Counted from the first letter of the stretch, positions 50,801 to 60,656 are shown. The stretch is DNA of 64,000 nucleotides from Atherix ibis (GCA_958298945.1 OY282609.1:62158220-62222219); one strand, 5' to 3'. A program made the numbers and translations. The notes: generated by a model not told the origin, from the sequence alone.

Positions 50801-50987
50801 CTTCTATATTACAATTGCTACAATTTAACACTAAGGAAACATTTTGATTTACAACAACAACTGGATTTTGTGTTCGCTCATAAGTTGCAGCTATTAAATG
50901 AATTGACGTTAAATATAATATGATAGCTGTACAATGATAATCCATTCCAAAAAGCATCGATCTGTTCCGTCGATAGCAACATATCAT
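37823..50987 (-). CDS. GABA-B-R2: Metabotropic GABA-B receptor subunit 2
   Basis: Class C G-protein-coupled receptor subunit of neuronal plasma membrane. In the obligate heterodimer with GABA-B-R1 the other subunit binds GABA and this one couples to Gi/o. Eleven coding exons join in consistent phase: 50987-50229, 49607-49464, 48479-48204, 47278-47027, 46961-46725, 46491-46190, 46019-45881, 44976-44698, 41177-40859, 39703-39471, 38800-37823; 1305 residues. Domains: signal peptide about 1-36 (hydrophobic AIILYLTSIHLIAA), variable Asn/Ser-rich stretch to about 199, Venus-flytrap domain about 200-600, seven membrane helices about 615-895, coiled coil about 924-960, long Ser-rich cytoplasmic tail. 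The core is nearly identical, from memory, to Drosophila GABA-B-R2. The first Met is taken; MLFGMDYH offers alternatives at 11 and 15. No broken frame: apparently functional. A dead mariner sits in intron 8. Confidence 0.95.
39471..39703 (-). CDS. GABA-B-R2: GABA-B-R2 exon 10: coiled coil
   Basis: Residues 903-980. SDIVDPVIHSMGLKMEY, then a heptad-rich helix (VEVQNRVYKKEIAALDAEI, KRLERLL) which in this family pairs with the coiled coil of GABA-B-R1. Acceptor CACAG|GTG, donor AAA|GTATGC. Confidence 0.94.
40859..41177 (-). CDS. GABA-B-R2: GABA-B-R2 exon 9: TM5-TM7
   Basis: Residues 797-903 (last codon split, 1 nt). VEVCRSQHTESWLG, TM5 YKGLLLVVGVYMAWETR, TM6 SVYSVVITSAIVVVLA, TM7 AFITITALILASTTATL, then FLPKINDIW. 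Acceptor CAACAG|GTT, donor GAA|GTAAGT. Intron 8 upstream is 3.5 kb and carries a mariner. Confidence 0.95.
41411..42510 (+). mobile_element. Mariner, CGAGGTCTGTTC family, in GABA-B-R2 intron 8
   Basis: Inserted antisense to the receptor gene at TA (41411-41412); left end cgaggtctgttcaaaaagta at 41413. The frame 41632-41931 reads the N-terminal half: NKINCADAFRILTVAYGEATLD, GREDVNNEKRAGRPSTST, DLNISIGSCHSIFINDLVM, then a TGA where the related copy has CGA-like Arg. Later pieces: VITSNESW (catalytic Asp lost; TGDESW in the other copy), FFDCRGVVHHEFLP, LHHDNAPAHAS (second Asp), YSPDLAP near 42360. The C-terminus stops there and the DNA continues as an inverted copy of the element's own 5' end (about 42395-42510) instead of a normal right end. 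Confidence 0.87.
42395..42510. repeat. Inverted copy of the mariner 5' end
   Basis: The reverse complement of 42395-42510 matches the 41470-41612 region of the same element (cgttatgttg, catgtctctcactta, ttcggccattttgaa), with a deletion of about 30 nt. It stops before the terminal cgaggtctg. Confidence 0.8.
42511..44697. other. Rest of GABA-B-R2 intron 8
   Basis: AT-rich intron. On the plus strand 43070-43168 reads VKITEEEIMAMCGMPNVNSE, IPCPKFQSGY-stop, a coding-like block I do not recognise. Nothing else supported. Confidence 0.5.
44698..44976 (-). CDS. GABA-B-R2: GABA-B-R2 exon 8: TM3-TM4
   Basis: Residues 704-796, ARVYLLSAGFSLAFGSM, AKTYRVHRIF (intracellular loop 2), TM4 LVCALLVLDGLVVTLW, ending RSVVYQPQ. 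Acceptor TTACAG|GCG, donor CAG|GTAATT. Confidence 0.95.
44977..45880. other. GABA-B-R2 intron 7
   Basis: 904-nt AT-rich intron, nothing further seen. Confidence 0.8.
45881..46019 (-). CDS. GABA-B-R2: GABA-B-R2 exon 7: TM2
   Basis: Residues 657-703, AIKLSSPKLSNMTAVGCI to TTFPTICT. Acceptor TTATTAG|A, donor ACG|GTATGT. Too short and split to show as an obvious open frame; found by continuing homology and phase. Confidence 0.92.
46190..46491 (-). CDS. GABA-B-R2: GABA-B-R2 exon 6: end of ligand domain, TM1
   Basis: Residues 557-657 (last codon split, 2 nt). GPVSFNGPDRIGT, WHSGQVPIAKRVFKVRV juxtamembrane linker, then TM1 (FYTIATLSSVGIALAIAF) and NLHFRKL. Acceptor GAAG|GGT, donor AA|GTAATT. Confidence 0.94.
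46613..46715. repeat. GAATT/GATTG repeat with inverted halves in intron 5
   Basis: Degenerate pentamers (gaatt, gattg) fill the left half, and their reverse complements (attcg, attca) fill the right half, hinged near 46650-46655. It lies just inside the 5' end of intron 5 and would form a long imperfect hairpin in the pre-mRNA. Confidence 0.8.
46725..46961 (-). CDS. GABA-B-R2: GABA-B-R2 exon 5
   Basis: Residues 478-556, SNEMFISQM...RYAPQTYDAVWAIALAL...RLSFLGIS. The upstream intron is 65 nt (47026-46962) with acceptor TTCGCAG. Reading straight through from exon 4 hits TGA, so the intron is needed. Donor TCC|GTAAGT. The region between SGL and YAPQ is shorter than in Drosophila as I recall it. 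Confidence 0.88.
47027..47278 (-). CDS. GABA-B-R2: GABA-B-R2 exon 4
   Basis: Residues 394-477, DLDTRIIVGSFSQELAP, GADYAWILHENMG, ending NEISFSGL. Acceptor ATTAG|GAT, donor TTG|GTAAAT. Ligand-binding lobe 2. Confidence 0.93.
47279..48203. other. GABA-B-R2 intron 3
   Basis: 925-nt AT-rich intron, nothing further seen. Confidence 0.8.
48204..48479 (-). CDS. GABA-B-R2: GABA-B-R2 exon 3
   Basis: Residues 302-393, VSFGSTSPALSDR through NPARIAFIRKFGW to DFKEQLLLLR. Acceptor CACAG|GTA, donor CGT|GTAAGT. The open frame on the opposite strand here is a shadow. Confidence 0.95.
48480..49463. other. GABA-B-R2 intron 2
   Basis: 984-nt intron with ATACATACATACAC-type simple repeats near 48600; no element recognised. 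Confidence 0.8.
49464..49607 (-). CDS. GABA-B-R2: GABA-B-R2 exon 2
   Basis: Residues 254-301, CDPGVGVDRFFHALYT to YWNIVQ. Acceptor TTCAG|TGT, donor CAG|GTAAAT, phase 0 at both ends. Ligand-binding lobe 1 with MLLGSACSEV. Confidence 0.95.
49608..50228. other. GABA-B-R2 intron 1
   Basis: 621-nt AT-rich intron, nothing further seen. Confidence 0.8.
50229..50987 (-). CDS. GABA-B-R2: GABA-B-R2 exon 1: signal peptide, start of ligand domain
   Basis: Residues 1-253, ending at AAG|GTAAGT. The ligand-binding fold starts at GKIILLGLFELTTRWG (about 200) and ends here with LELLTNDTK. The preceding 160 residues contain many Asn-X-Ser/Thr sites and no recognised domain. Confidence 0.93.
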
Positions 50988-51889
50988 CCTTGTAATAATG
51001 TTAAGTCCTTATAATATTTACAAGGCCTGAGTTCTGATAAGTCTAAAAACACGGCTGCCACAATAAATTTAATTTGATTTTTCTACATTATTGATATTAT
51101 TCACATTAATGATATGTGAAAGATTCTCTATCTTTATTAACAATGTACCATTTTTCAATAAAAAAAAATTATTTCAATTTATACTAATTTTAGGCTTTAT
51201 ACATATATTATTCATATTCTTTAATTTACTTATTTCATTTTAATAATTTACTTGCATATACACTTAATTTTTTTAAATTTTTAAATATATTTTTATATAT
51301 TCCTATGAACCGTTTTAAATTTCCTTTATTGTTCAAATATAGTATTCATAAAATTATTCACGATTCGAACATTAACTAGTCATATTGTACTAAAAAAAAT
51401 GTTTGTTATTTGTCTGCAAATCAAAGTGTGAAGTTATAAAAAAACTTATACTCCATTCGATATCTGGTTTTATAATCAGAATACTAAATTTTTATATCAT
51501 AAAAATATTACGACATCTTGATGTGTTATAAAGTTGAGAAGCAATAGCAAAGCAAAGTGGTAATTTTATAGTGGTTTGAATATGATGAATCTGATGGGGA
51601 TTCGTTGAGCAAAATATTGTTTTCATATAAACTTGTATTTTATAGAATATAAGTCACTAAAATATATTATTTTTCCTCGTTAAATTTGTTATCAAATTCA
51701 TTTCTAAGATTTTGGTTGGTTTATAAATACTAAATAAAATTTATTTTTATATTTGTGAGAATATTTTCTAGATTTTTTCTAAAAATAAAAATTTATACTT
51801 GCAATATATTATATAAAGTAAATAAGCTTTAAAATTAAAGTTTGAAAAATACATAATAAATTAAACATTTTGTATAAAAGTGGTCATTC
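50988..51889. other. Upstream region of GABA-B-R2
   Basis: On the minus strand the start codon is preceded by attattacaagg, so either 5' UTR continues or a 5' UTR intron ends there. No promoter element could be assigned; AT-rich. Confidence 0.45.
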
Positions 51890-52345
51890 TGCTATAGCCA
51901 CGTTTCGCGTTTTAAGACAAAAAAATTTCTTTAGTGATGAAGCCACCCTATTTCGGTTCGGTGAATATGCCAATAACGAAAATTTTTCGTGCATTGGGCT
52001 CTGAAAATTTACAAGTAATTGTGAACAAGTCATTGTATCCATGAAAAGTGAATATATGGTATGAATTTTGGTCGGACTTTTTGTGGCCCGAACTTGAATA
52101 GTTTCAACAATACGTAGTCTAAAGCCAAACAACATGATAAAATTTAGTTTTGTCATTAAGCCTCCAAAATCATGCAATATTTTCTATAGGACTACACAAC
52201 ATATCGTATTTACGTAGACTATCCTTAATCTTTGAAGCATTTAATAACCAACATGCATCAAGTGATGGTCGACTTATAGTCCAAAATGTGCGAAAAGGTC
52301 ATTAAAAAATTAGACGGCCATTTGGATGATGTTATATTTTATACA
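51890..52345 (+). pseudogene. Tc1/mariner-type (IS630) transposase relic
   Basis: Plus-strand pieces: FSDEATLFRFGEYANNENF near 51930 (first catalytic Asp in SDEA), a GSENLQVIVNKSLYP block, then KVNIWYEFWS near 52046-52075, equivalent to TVWCGFWSGG at 27704. A C-terminal ending near 52290-52345 reads CEKVIKKLDGHLDDVIFYT. The middle with the other catalytic residues is lost. Several stops. It runs directly into the mariner at 52346. Confidence 0.65.
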
Positions 52346-53149
52346 GGTTGAGGACCATCAATTGCTAGCTCTTTTAGACGAAGAAGATACCCAATCGCAA
52401 AAAATGCTCGCGGAGCAATTGGGTGTTACTCAACCAGCCATTTCCATACGTATGCGTACCATGGGGAAGATTGAAAAGATCGGAAAATGGGTGCCGCATG
52501 AATTGAACGATAGACAAAAAAGAAAGTCGTTCCTACATCGGATTGTAACATGCGATGAAAAGTGGATATATTTCCAGAATCCCAAACTCAAGAAATCTTA
52601 CGTTCATCCCGGCCAACCATCAACATCTTCCCCAAGACCAAATCGCTTCGGACGGAAAACGATGCTGTGTGTTTGGTGGGATCAGCAACGTATCTTTTAC
52701 TATGAGATGCTGAAACGTCGTGAAACTGTCAATGCCCACCGCTACCACCAACAACTGATCAAATTGCACCGTGCTCTGCGTGAAAAAAGGACGAATTATC
52801 AACAAAGACATCAAAAGTTGATTTTCCTCCACGACAACGCACGCGGAGACACACCCCGCTTATTCACCAGACCTGGCCCCTTCCAACTACCACCTGTTTT
52901 CGTGGAAGGGCCACGCGCTCCCTGAGCAGCACTTCGATTCTTACGAAGACGTCCGAAAATGGCTTGATGAGTGGTTTGCCTCGAAAGAGAAGGAATTTTT
53001 TTGGCGCGGTATCCTCAAATTGCCCGAGAGATGGGAAAACTGTGTAGCTAGCAAGGGCAAATACTTTGAAAAAATTTGTTTTTTCTTTCTATGAAAAAAA
53101 GATATGTTTTTTTGACTAAAAAACGGCGGATTTAAGCTTATACACCTGG
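52346..53149 (+). mobile_element. Mariner, CCAGGTGTATAAGC family, copy 5 (5'-truncated)
   Basis: Right end is normal (aagcttatacacctgg to 53149, TA at 53150-53151). The left end is missing: homology starts inside the transposase at VEDHQLLALLDEEDTQSQ. The frame 52326-52925 is the longest intact one of the family here: LGVTQPAISIRMRTMGKIEK, RIVTCDEKWIYF (first catalytic Asp kept, Gly to Cys before it), MLCVWWDQQ, NAHRYHQQLIKLH, LHDNA (second Asp). A deletion after HDNA shifts the frame, so the third Asp region (SPDLAPSNYHLF, with Asn for Asp) is out of frame. Truncation and mutation make it inactive. Confidence 0.88.
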
Positions 53150-53151
53150 TA

Positions 53152-55301
53152 CAATATTTGTTACGAATAAAATAAAATATTGTTAGGTAACGAGCAGACT
53201 GCTATATATTATACATATATGTATTTAAATAAGATTCTTAATATTTAATTGGAATTTTACAGAAAGAATTTTAAAATCTAAAAATCCTTTATTCAAAAAG
53301 TTCTTTTAATTTAAAAGCATAATTATTCTATCTCGTTTAGAAATTTCTGTGTGATATAGAAAAAATGATTAAATTTGAGATTGCTTAAGCTAAGGCTACT
53401 ATAAATAAATATCAGAAGAGTGCTTTATTCATAACTATTCAATAACCTAATCTTACGAAAATTGGTTTTTGAAACAGACTACTTTGATCATAAAATTAAA
53501 CATATTTTTTTATATTGAGTATGAGAAAACTAGTTAAGTTGTTAATTTTTTTTTCAAATTTGCAAATGTTATGTGGATAAAAATTTACTAAAAACATAAA
53601 CTACAAAAATATACGAAATTTAATATAATAATAGGTTTTTCTGTTAAAAAAATGGAAAAAATATAAATATATAATATTCGACAAAAATATGGAAAGTCAT
53701 CATGAAAATCAGTAAGCTATTAAACAATAGAAGAAAATTGTTAAAAATTTATTCAGGGAGATAGATATAGACACAGTTGAAAGCAAGGTTGAGCCTTAGT
53801 CGTAAATGAGAATAGGCAGTTGAAAATCTTAGGAAGAGTTAAAGTACACAAAAGGAGGTAAGGATGGATACACTATTATAAAGTAGCGAAAAATGTTATA
53901 CAGAACTTTTATTTTTGCAACAGCGGGTGCCGTTTGGTTGAGAAAATACAAAAAAAAAAACAAAACAAAATTTAACCTTAAGCACATATATAATGAATTT
54001 CCGCAAACAAACTGTGTCAATATGAGGTGCACTTGCTGTAAATGTTAATATCCATCTACCAAAAAGAAGGTTACCGGAATTTGGCATAATATAGGACAAC
54101 AACAAGCGGAAGTCAACCAACTAAACAATCCAAACTTGTGCAAAGTCTTCATAAAGAGTTTTACTACGATGTAAACTTGAATCTGGGAAAAAAGACTTCT
54201 ACGAGTTTGAGTACGATTAAAATCATATACTTTTAATCATATTTATGTATGCACATAATTATATACAAATTATACAAACATAAACGTCAGTGTTATCCAT
54301 ATGTGTGTATATATATGTTTATGGTTATGTGTGTATATAGATATGCAAGTATATGAACGTAAAATAATAATTTTAAAAAACATTAGAGTACATACTCAGT
54401 TTGGAAAAAAATAAGTCAAGGGCATGCTAGAATGGATTAAACTTTATTTTGAAAGAAAATTAATCTTAGTATATCCACTTATCATTAATCTATATAGTAC
54501 ACAAGTTATCCATTCATTTTTTTTTGGAATTTCCTTCTTATTTATCGATGATGTATATATAGACTAGTTCCTATTGCAAAAATAATTCTTAATTTTTAAA
54601 ATTCAACTCACGATCAATATCCGTATATTGATCTGATACTAGGGAATGGTCTGATGAATGAAACACTAACGTAACCTTACACAACCTACGCCTTAACTAG
54701 TACAATATTTACTGGTGGTGAAAGTATACTATATAGTAACATCTAATAATATAATAACAATAAAAAGATGTTCAAAAATAACGTTATAGAGGAGTGAGAA
54801 CAAGGAAATTATTAGATACTTCGAAGAACTGTTGATTCAGTATCCTTTGTGGTGTAACAAAATTGAAATATCGCATTGCTTTAATTATTCAAGATACAAA
54901 TAGATGATGCTTTTCTCTTCAATATTTATTTGTATGCGAAAATCGAAACCTTTATTGAATTTATCGAGAATTTTTCTGTTATTAGTTTCTGTAAATAGGA
55001 CTAGATTATTTATATACAATTATAATTTATATACAATTAAATCAAGTTTTCCTTGATTTTTTTATATGTAAATGTTATCATAAGATTTTTTCATTTATAG
55101 TTAAATGTCAAATTGGGATCCAATCGTCAATATTACAAAACATATTATCCAATATACTTTCACTTTCTATTAAGTAGAATGTCTTTATTAAGCAGTATAT
55201 TTTTAATTTGATAAAGGAGCATCTATTCTTAAAGTTTTTATGCTAATTTTCTAAATATTAATATATGTATTATAATTTGCACCAAATACGTGTATATTCA
55301 A
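53152..55301. other. AT-rich intergenic DNA, nothing seen
   Basis: No supported gene or element. (ATGTGTGTATATA)-type simple repeats near 54300. Confidence 0.55.
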
Positions 55302-55915
55302 GATGTGGTAGAAAAGTAATAATAACGATCAGTTTTAAAGTAGTTCTAACGCGTAGCCATACATCGACAAAGTGCTCGGAGGTATCAACTGCATTCACGT
55401 TCAGCTCCTCAGTTCTATTCTTTTGGATGTTATCGAGCGTACCAAAATGAGGTGCTTTCAATTTTTTTGATCTTGGAAAGCAAAAAAAAAGTCACATGGA
55501 CTGAGACAGAGGTTGTATATTATGGTGGAATATCTAAATGTCTACAATGTACAATCTGATGAGGAGATTCCTATTTCCGGCCTTTCAAGAGTTTCTTTAT
55601 AAACAGCTTCGTTGACAGCTTATCCCGGAGGCATTTTACATTTTCATCAATTTTCGATGTTGACGGTATTTTCAAACGAGTTTCATCTTCCACTATTCCT
55701 CGACCCTTGGAAAATATTTTATGTTACCGAAAATCTTGTGATCTTAATAAAAAATGTTCCGATAGACTCGTTGGATATTTTTGTAAACCAAACTTGCGGA
55801 TTCACTAAGTCTAACACAAAATTTGATGGCGCATTATTGCTCCAAATTTTTTACAAAAACACAACTTCACATATCGGGCTCTATGTGGGCCCGTCTAGGA
55901 AGAACTAAAGTATAT
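55302..55915 (-). pseudogene. Old mariner transposase relic
   Basis: Reading the minus strand from 55915: a helix-turn-helix-like start (IKFCVRLSESASLVYKNIQ, near 55840-55780) with the GNIKYFPRVEE linker equivalent. After a jump a GKSCQRSCL-type remnant, then near 55461-55360 the C-terminal piece APHFGTLDNIQKNRTEELNV...DTSEHFVDVW, as in mariners whose transposase ends FGT-x-x-NIQ. The central catalytic part is almost gone. The plus-strand left end gtggtagaaaagtaat resembles the terminus at 31920, suggesting one family. Confidence 0.65.
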
Positions 55916-58439
55916 GCTATATTTTATTTTTCATTTTTCATAAATTTTGAAGTTACGAGTTCATAAATTTCAAAATAAACAAGTGGATTGTAAATTGACT
56001 TTTACGATTTTATTATTCACCTTGCTCTTATATTTGGTAAGGTATCCAGACTTAATGGTCATAACATTCTAATATGTGCAACTAAGTTTGTTTATAAGAG
56101 ATCATTATCATTTATTCGTATGTAAACAAACTTCATATAAAATATCAGCGAATTTAAATAAATTCTATAAAAATTTAGTGACTTTAACGCTTGTGAAAAT
56201 AAATTTCATGTTAGTAATAAATGAGATTGTCATAAAAAAATAAATTGGAAAGAGGTGAATCGGTGTCGATACGAATTAATTTTGGCAAATTTAAAAGTCT
56301 CTCAAAATTTTTTTGTAATTCAATTCTACGTACTTTTGAAAAAAATCAGAAATTAAAAAATTTGTATTGTTAATCATTGAGATTTTTGGTTTCTTCGTCT
56401 TAAAAATACGTAATCTATTCAAATTTAAATAAAATAATATTTAATAAAATAAGTGTCATATGCACTTTATGTAAAGTATTTTGAAGTATTACGGAATATT
56501 TTATATTACAAAAGTATAAATTTCTAATGATGATTTTTCTGTATTTATTTTTAAATAAGAGAAATTTATTAGATTCCATAACGACAGGCCATAATTATTT
56601 TTTATTTATAAATATTATAGACAATTTTGTATTATTGAAGCAAAACAATGAAATTCAGAACAACTGAGAAAATATATTAATCAAAGATGATTTGAACGAC
56701 ATTCTATAAATATTATAAAACCTATCCGTACAACATTCAATTTCTTAAATATTATAACAGCCTCATACTATTAGATTTATTTATAAAATTCTATACCTGT
56801 AGACACAAAGGTCATCATATACTTGCCTCGAGTTAAAGAGTTACTGATAACATTTAATTACTGTATGACAGTGAAAAGATAAAATAGGTTATCGTCGATT
56901 ATTATTTGATAATATTTAATTTGAATTATTTTCTTTATGGTGCATTTAAAAATGGAAAAAAGAACTTAATTTGTTAGAATCAATATGTTTTATTTGATTA
57001 ATATATAATATCACATCTATTTGTTAGTTTATTAATTGAATATTTTAAGCAATTGGCTGTGGTATTGATGAATTGTTAATTACTTTCTGAAGTGTTCTAC
57101 CATTGATAGTTATAAATTGCTCTAGCTTACAGAGGCATAAGTTTATATGTCAAATACTGTAAGGTATTAGGCAAAAGCAAATTTTTTTGAAAAATAATAG
57201 GTAACTATTTTTTGAATAAGTGAACTAAAATATTTATAATTCATAATATTTTATCCAAAAAATTTATTCTTTTGTATGTAATTTAATATTTGTGAACAAT
57301 TAATAATGATATGGCACAAAAAGGCTTAGAGAATAGTGTCATTTTAATGAATTATTTGAAACATTTAACAATTGCAAATAAATGCTTTATCATGCATATA
57401 TGCATATACATACATACAAATACTCATACATTAAAAAATATCTAAAGGACTCTTCTAAATAAGAATATACTATAAATAAATAAAAATCTGCTACTTATAA
57501 TTTTTTTCACACAAGTTCACAGAAATATTATAAAAGATAGTCGGTTAAAATATTATATTTGAGATAAAAGAAAAATATATAAAAATACTTTGTATTCAGA
57601 ACCGATCTGCCTCAATAAAAATAGATTCAAGATAAATGATGATGAGTAGAAATCATTATAAGGATATAGTTCTCATATCCTGCATATAGATGAGATGAAT
57701 TTTATTTACAAGTAAATTGAATAATTTGGAGGCAGAAAATAAGCACCTGTTTGTTGCTCAAAAATGATTGAATGATGAATCTCAAAAATACCAAAACACT
57801 TAATAGGATACAATATATTCGTATCTTGAGAAAGCAGCAAAATGTACAATAGACGAAAAAATCTTAAATGATGAGATATTGTTTTCTATGGCAGAAAATT
57901 GAATGTGTAGCTAATATTAGTGAAGATGAAAATAATAGCTTAGTGAAGAAGTATTTTTATAAATAAGTAATTTCGCAATTTTTCTTCATTTTGACTCTTT
58001 GTTCGATATCAACTAAGAAAATTACATGAAAATAACCAACTCACTTTCGGTGATATGTTTTGTTTTTGTGTAAATTGTTTAATATTTTATTCAAAACATA
58101 AATTTCGGGATTGATATAAAAATATATATTCACTAAATTCTTGAAAACACTTAACAAAAATGGTCAATTATTTCTTGGTATTGTTCACAATTCACTTAGA
58201 TATTTTCTCATTACTTGGACATTTGTAATTCACCACATAAAATATGTGAAGTTAATTGACAATTTTACCCATTTTTATCACAAAAAAAAAATTTTGTTTG
58301 TTTGAATAAATAAACTAAGAAAAAAAATTTTTCTCTGGAATATATGATCACTTATATTTTTTTAATATTATTTAAAAATGTGTATACACAAAATAGAATC
58401 AAATTCACAATTTAATCGCCCGAATCATGCCTAGCAAAC
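55916..58439. other. AT-rich intergenic DNA, nothing seen
   Basis: No supported gene or element over 2.5 kb upstream of the divergent promoters. Confidence 0.55.
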
Positions 58440-58990
58440 CTTGCACCGTGAGAGTCCTTCCGTTACAGAATGTTCGGAGATGAATTTGCAAAAAACAGCG
58501 AGCAATCACAATCTATATTGAATTGAAAAAAAAACGGATTTCTTTAAGAGACGGTCCGCAGGTGCAAGTCAACACATTCCGATATACCCGAAGACTAAAT
58601 GAAAGTTCGTCGGAAGCTGTGATCAGGACCAAGTCATTTCAGTATGCTTTGCCGACAGTCTCCGTCCGACCACATGAAAAGTTTCTTTAGATTGCTTTTA
58701 GTCGTTAAAAGGACACGCGACCGAATGGATGCTATTACGTTTATGGCATACTTTAAGTTAGAATCAGTCTCTTTCTCTCGTATTGAATAATACAGTTTCG
58801 CGCAATCACATGATAACGAAATTCGTAACTAGAATCCATTATACACGAAATTCGAAGGCATTGTGACCTTTTCTCTCCATTTCATTTTATCTCTCCGACT
58901 CTACTCTCGATGCCGGTTTACATTCATAATTCCAGAGCAGATGTTCTATGTTATCGTGGCAGGAAGCACATGTTTGCATGATTGAGAAAT
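58440..58990 (-). pseudogene. GC-richer island, LINE tail relic
   Basis: Composition changes sharply compared with both flanks. On the minus strand near 58976-58920 it reads TCASCHDNIEHLLWNYEC, the Cys-x-x-Cys ... EHLLW ... Cys knuckle found at the C-terminus of non-LTR retrotransposon polyproteins. The following 400 bp have no continuous frame and may be 3' untranslated or unrelated. Clade not assignable. Confidence 0.45.
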
Positions 58991-59734
58991 GTTCAAATCT
59001 TCAGAAATGTTACTCCTTTTTTTATAATAACGTATGGTTAATATAAATTAAATATATTACCAAAAAAATAATGTAAAAAAATAAAACAAGATAACAACAC
59101 TAATAGCCATACTATTTAGGAGGTGATAAAATGATAAGTATCAATGGTTCCTTTAAAATTATCCTGGTATAATATCGTGGAATATTTTAAATTTTGTTAT
59201 TCTTGTAAGAAAGGATATTGTTTCCGCTACTATACATTAGAGTTAGATTTGTTTTTTTTCTTTTCATATGGATAATATGGTATATGCATTGATATAATAG
59301 AATTTTCAATAAATTAGATAAAAGTCTACACATTTTATTTATGTTCTGCGTTTGAAATTTTTTTATAAATTAAGATTGAAAATAACTTTTATTATATGGT
59401 ACAATTATTTATCTAATGGAATTTTACTTATAGCCAACGAACATTATGGAACATATATATGATATTTGTTTCAATTATTTATATAACATTTTTATGTACA
59501 AAAAGTATGTTTTATATTGAAAAAGCTGTCACTAACTCAGTGGCTTTAATTCAACCACCATAATTTTAATTCAAACTACATTATTCGAATACATATATTT
59601 TTGTATGCAGATTGCTATACATTTACACAATTAACTAGATAATTTTTTTATTTAAAATTTATCTTTCTCAGATAGCAGATAATTTTAGACGTGACTGTTA
59701 ATAAGTTTTAAAAGTAGTAAGTACTAGGTAAAGC
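58991..59734. other. AT-rich intergenic DNA, nothing seen
   Basis: No supported gene or element. Confidence 0.6.
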
Positions 59735-59845
59735 TTTTACCATGGATTTTGCCTGTGCTAAAGAATATCTCTGCGTGGGGCCGGGTAGTAAAATAAACTC
59801 ATGGCATCCCCTGCCTGTTGTAAAAGACGACTAATGGGAGTTTCC
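59735..59845. repeat. Short GC-rich island, probable repeat fragment
   Basis: A sharply bounded 110-bp segment containing tgcgtggggccggg and ggcatcccctgcctgttg, with a near-palindrome ggtaaagcttttacc at its left edge. The composition is foreign to its surroundings. I believe similar strings occur in insect retroelements but cannot name a family. Confidence 0.35.
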
Positions 59846-60466
59846 GAAATAATATTTTTTATTATTTTTTTTTTACAATATTTAAAATAATAAGAAACAT
59901 ATTTTTGAAATCATGTGAAAATTTTCGAAACTATTTTAATAGCAGAACAAGTATATGTTGGATAATTTTTGTAGTGTTCTTTGGAAAAAAAACCTTAAAA
60001 AAAGAGTGTGATAACCGAAAATAATATATGTATATAAAAATAATTATATATAATAGGTAAGACAAGAGAGCTGCAAGACATAATTTAACTATGACATAAT
60101 AAACACGAGTATAAAAAGAAAAAGAAAATTCGGACTAGAACAAATATTATAAAATGCTGCATTTGAGAACAATTAATTTTACGTAGACTTTATTTATATA
60201 TTTTATAATTGAGTTTTTTTATAATTATTATATTAAAAAGAATATATGAAAAAATTATAAAAGTAAAAGTACTATGGAAGTTTTTGGTCGGAATAAGTTT
60301 TATTTCATAAATAAAAATCAAAAGTATGCCTTTATTCCAAAATCTTTTAGCTCATTGTATTTTTTCTAAGTTCATTACACTCTAACACTAATAATCAAAC
60401 TGTAAACATTATATACTTCCTTTAGTTTCACGTAAAAGAAACTCGTGAATTGTTGAACATAGTTTT
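59846..60466. other. AT-rich DNA upstream of the cilium genes
   Basis: Nothing supported before the X-box. Confidence 0.6.
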
Positions 60467-60480
60467 GTTGCTATAGAAAC
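60467..60480 (+). promoter_or_regulatory. RFX X-box
   Basis: GTTGCTATAGAAAC fits the X-box consensus RYYNYY-N(1-3)-RRNRAC at every position, with a 2-nt spacer. RFX factors bind this to drive ciliary genes in animals. It ends 176 nt before the B9d2 start codon, and both downstream genes encode transition-zone proteins. Confidence 0.8.
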
Positions 60481-60656
60481 AAACGCGACCGGCCAACTGT
60501 TTTAAATAAGAAATGTTCAAAATTTAACCAACCATTTGACAACAGGAGTCAGAAACAAAACAGTTCCCTGTATATGCAGGTGTTGTGTATTTTTGTGCTA
60601 TTTGTTATAGTTTTTTTTATTAAAGAAACTAATAAAGTCTCAATGAAATTGGTTTA

